IMG/VR virus record: IMGVR_UViG_3300046542_000623
Coordinates: 1 to 32,331 of that record
Reading direction: 5' to 3' (one strand)
Length of the DNA: 32,331 nucleotides
Source of the DNA: a virus
Shown: positions 30,245 to 32,331 of the stretch, piece after piece
How the letters are laid out: each line of letters starts with the position of its first letter
How positions within the stretch are numbered: position 1 is the first letter of the stretch
The notes under the pieces: generated by a model
Seen by the model: the letters and a program-made list of their open reading frames with translations, nothing else
Database searches by the model: none
Told to the model about the DNA's origin: nothing
Program-made: the position numbers and the translations under genes

Positions 30245-32164
30245 ATGAGTGCACAACCGGGCATGATCGCGACCAGCGTCATCCAGTCTTCCACCAGCTC
30301 GAGCACGTCGAGTTCACACAACCGCGTCAGCTACAACACCAGCAAGACGCAAGACACGGTGCGCCACACGCTCACCGATGACGGTGCAGGCAGTTTTGGT
30401 CCAGACGGCACCATCAACTATGCCGGCAAGACGCTCAATGTGCGCTTTGTCGACAAGAGCAGCACGACTGAGGGCTACACATCCGACTTCGAAGATGCGA
30501 AAGCCTTCGAGACCACGTCGATGAGTGGCAGCGGCGGTGACCCCAGCAATACGACAGACAGCAAGAAGGGCGGGGACTACCGCAATGCCGCGGTCGGCGA
30601 ACAGGTACTGGCCGCCAGCACCGTCACCGTGACCTATGCCGAGAGCTTTTCCGCTGCGCAGGCGCATTCCATGTCATGGACGCCGCCGCCCGTCACCATC
30701 GACCTTTGCCCCTACACCGCCGATTACATCGTCCCGAACAGCGTGCGCTTCACCTGGATGGGCCACGTTTACGAGGACTTCGACGGCGTGCTGGTGCGCG
30801 ACTACACCAGCGCCGCGCCAGGCATCATCGCTGGCCAGGTCGACTACTCCACTGGCGTGGCGCGCGTGTTCGACTATGTGGTCGGGGCGGGCTCCACGGC
30901 CACCGATTTCGCGCTGCAAAGCCTCTGGACCGTGCGCCAGAACTGGACCACCGCCAGCATCTTCATGCGCACCCAGGCCGCGCCGCTTAAGCCCAGCGGG
31001 GTGGTGCTGAATCTCTCCGACGCCCAAGGCAATGCCATCACGGCAATCGGCGACATCAACGGCACCATCACAGGCACGCATCTGCGTGGCAAGATCGATT
31101 ACCAATATGGTCTGCTGGAGTTGCAGTTTGGCGACTTTGTCGAAGACATCGCCCTGACGCCAGAGCAAAAAGCCGAGTGGTGGTACAGCGTAGACGACGT
31201 GGGCGCCGTGCAGGCAGGCAAGATCTGGCGCCCCTGGCCAGTCGACCCGACCACGCTGCGCTACAACAGCGTGAGCTATTTCTATCTCCCTATCGACGCC
31301 GAGATCCTGGGCCTTGATCCCGTGCGCCTGCCGCAGGACGGTCGTGTGCCGATCTTCCTCGTCGGCAGCTATGTCGTGATTGGCCACACCGCCAGCACGC
31401 CGCCTGCCACGGTCAGCAACGGCCAGGCCATCAACTGCGCCCGCACGCGGCTGTCTCGCGTGCGCCTGGTCGGCGCAGATGGCAAGACCATCAACACCGG
31501 CTACACCGTCGACCTTGATGCGGGAATCCTTACCCCCGTCGACGTGTCCGGCTGGCTGCAGCCAGTGCACGTCGAGCACCGGATCGAGCAGCTTGAGCGC
31601 TTGCGCGACGTGCAGATCAATGGCGACATCGCAACCGTCGGCCAGTTGGCACACGATTTCCCTGCAGGCAGCACCGTCAGCAGCGCCATCACTGCGACGA
31701 CGCTGCGCGCACGGGTGTCGCAGTTCTGGGACCAGCACACCTGGGACGGCATCACCTGGGCCGACAGCATCATCGGCAACCCTGCGGCCGCGACCTATAA
31801 CGACACGCTTGCGCCGGTTGAGCTGACCAACGCCGGCGCGCTCACTGAGCGCTTTGCGCTGCGCTTCACCAACAGCACCACCTTCGAGTGCATTGGCGAG
31901 CATGTCGGCTTCATTGGCAGTGGAAACATCAATACCGACTTCGCCCCTGTCAATCCGGTGGGAAGCGCGCCGTACTTCACGCTGCGCGCACTCGGCTGGG
32001 GCAGCGGCTGGGCTGCAGGCAATGTGCAATTCATCCACATCGTCGGCGCCATCGCCCCGTTCGCCTGCATCCGCACCGTGCAGATGGGGCCGCCTGCCGG
32101 CATTGACTACACCTTCGAACTTCTCGGCCGCGGCGACGTGGACCGGCCGCCTAGCACCCCTTGA
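30245..32164 (+). CDS. Second large beta-rich tail-tip protein
   Basis: The 639-aa product has a Ser/Thr-rich N-terminal segment (SSTSSSTSSSHNRVSYN), then the repeat DDGAGSFGPDGTINY (about 45-59). Weaker copies lie around 193 (GIIAGQVDYSTGVARV) and 269-286 (GDINGTITGTHLRGKIDY). The remainder is beta-rich. The final 160 residues include FWDQHTWDGITWADSIIGN and a long strand region (YFTLRALGWGSGWAAGNVQF). No signature of a receptor-binding fold is recognised. Near-identical length to the upstream gene and the shared unit suggest common ancestry. It ends before a good ribosome binding site for the next tail gene. Confidence 0.65.
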   Translation: MSAQPGMIATSVIQSSTSSSTSSSHNRVSYNTSKTQDTVRHTLTDDGAGSFGPDGTINYAGKTLNVRFVDKSSTTEGYTSDFEDAKAFETTSMSGSGGDPSNTTDSKKGGDYRNAAVGEQVLAASTVTVTYAESFSAAQAHSMSWTPPPVTIDLCPYTADYIVPNSVRFTWMGHVYEDFDGVLVRDYTSAAPGIIAGQVDYSTGVARVFDYVVGAGSTATDFALQSLWTVRQNWTTASIFMRTQAAPLKPSGVVLNLSDAQGNAITAIGDINGTITGTHLRGKIDYQYGLLELQFGDFVEDIALTPEQKAEWWYSVDDVGAVQAGKIWRPWPVDPTTLRYNSVSYFYLPIDAEILGLDPVRLPQDGRVPIFLVGSYVVIGHTASTPPATVSNGQAINCARTRLSRVRLVGADGKTINTGYTVDLDAGILTPVDVSGWLQPVHVEHRIEQLERLRDVQINGDIATVGQLAHDFPAGSTVSSAITATTLRARVSQFWDQHTWDGITWADSIIGNPAAATYNDTLAPVELTNAGALTERFALRFTNSTTFECIGEHVGFIGSGNINTDFAPVNPVGSAPYFTLRALGWGSGWAAGNVQFIHIVGAIAPFACIRTVQMGPPAGIDYTFELLGRGDVDRPPSTP

Positions 32165-32190
32165 TTTATTGAGAAAAAGGAAACCGCACC

Positions 32191-32331
32191 ATGGCATCGC
32201 CTGTTAACACATCCGTCAAATTCTTTCGCGAAGATTTCCCTGGCGCTCCAGTGCTCAACGGCACGGCGGGCGCGCTCATCGGCTTGCTTGACGCCTGCCT
32301 GTGCACGGGCTTCGGCCTGCGCGCGGCCACG
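32191..32331 (+). CDS. Partial small tail protein, cut by the window edge
   Basis: An open frame starts MASPVNTSVKFFREDFPGAP at 32191, preceded by AAAAAGGAAA, a good ribosome binding site. Only 47 residues are visible (APVLNGTAGALIGLLDACLC). Similar short proteins follow the large tail-tip genes in several siphophages, but the function is not known to me. The frame continues beyond the window, so length and fold are open. Confidence 0.7.
   Translation, partial: MASPVNTSVKFFREDFPGAPVLNGTAGALIGLLDACLCTGFGLRAAT

Larger units (their letters stand above)
1..32331. mobile_element. Temperate siphophage genome (prophage), incomplete at both ends
   Basis: The window holds the diagnostic modules of a lambda-like temperate phage: integrase, excisionase-like protein, divergent repressor/Cro switch, primase-helicase replication genes, both terminase subunits, portal, S49 protease with nested scaffold, cement and capsid proteins, head-tail joining proteins, tail tube, tape measure and tail-tip proteins. 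The first base is the int start codon and the last gene is cut by the window end, so attachment sites are not visible. No lysis genes (holin, endolysin, spanin) are seen; they probably lie to the right. Whether it is integrated or an isolated phage genome cannot be decided from the window alone. Confidence 0.95.

Noticed and set aside
30674-32197. 507-codon minus-strand frame opposite the second tail-tip gene
   Set aside because: Antisense shadow in a GC-rich gene; no ribosome binding site or known domain.

Overview
The window is most of a temperate, lambda-like siphophage genome, most likely an integrated prophage. Protein style, high GC and GC-rich third codon positions suggest a betaproteobacterial host, probably of the Comamonadaceae (Comamonas, Acidovorax or Delftia type). 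This host call is inference from protein character, not a database match. No host housekeeping gene, tRNA or rRNA is visible. The first base is the integrase start codon and the last gene runs off the right edge, so both prophage ends (att sites, lysis genes, rest of the tail tip) lie outside.

Layout. (1) 1-1050: tyrosine integrase, rightward. (2) 1069-6619: a leftward early operon whose genes are almost all joined by ATGA or TAATG stop/start overlaps. It runs from a 76-aa protein and a 287-aa protein through two tiny membrane peptides, two small unknowns and a 711-aa ParB-family protein to an unknown basic protein and an excisionase-like winged-helix protein. A membrane-anchored protein sits next to int. 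(3) 6655-7953: the immunity region. It has a 132-aa HTH repressor, a zinc-ribbon membrane protein co-oriented with it, and a Cro/YdaS-like gene facing right. Four copies of a 13-bp operator, ATCCA-NNN-TGGAT, lie as two pairs over the leftward and rightward promoters, as OL and OR do in lambda. (4) 7943-8560: two small leftward ORFs, tandem rightward terminators and a 37-bp perfect palindrome. (5) 8561-11905: rightward replication genes (CII-like regulator, Toprim primase, SF3-type helicase), then a cluster of 8-bp-phased GTTACG repeats that could be an origin. (6) 11937-32331: packaging and virion genes in near-lambda order: TerS, TerL, a Q-like regulator followed by a promoter and terminator, Z-like, W-like, portal, protease with nested scaffold, cement, capsid, FI-like with a hexapeptide repeat, FII-like, tail terminator, tail tube, tape measure, then tail-tip proteins.

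Three antisense cargo-type genes interrupt otherwise co-directional modules: the membrane protein beside int, a membrane-anchored protein between TerS and TerL (12853-13419), and a hydrophobic peptide exactly where tail assembly chaperones normally sit (23755-23937). These, and the zinc-ribbon membrane protein beside the repressor, are the best candidates for lysogen-expressed functions such as superinfection exclusion or defence. That role is inferred from position and topology only.

The regulatory picture read from the sequence is this: repressor bound at OL and OR keeps the ParB operon and the Cro-like gene off. After induction, rightward transcription must pass tandem terminators before the CII-like and replication genes. 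Structural genes downstream of 16280 appear to be gated by a promoter and terminator placed right after a Q-like gene.
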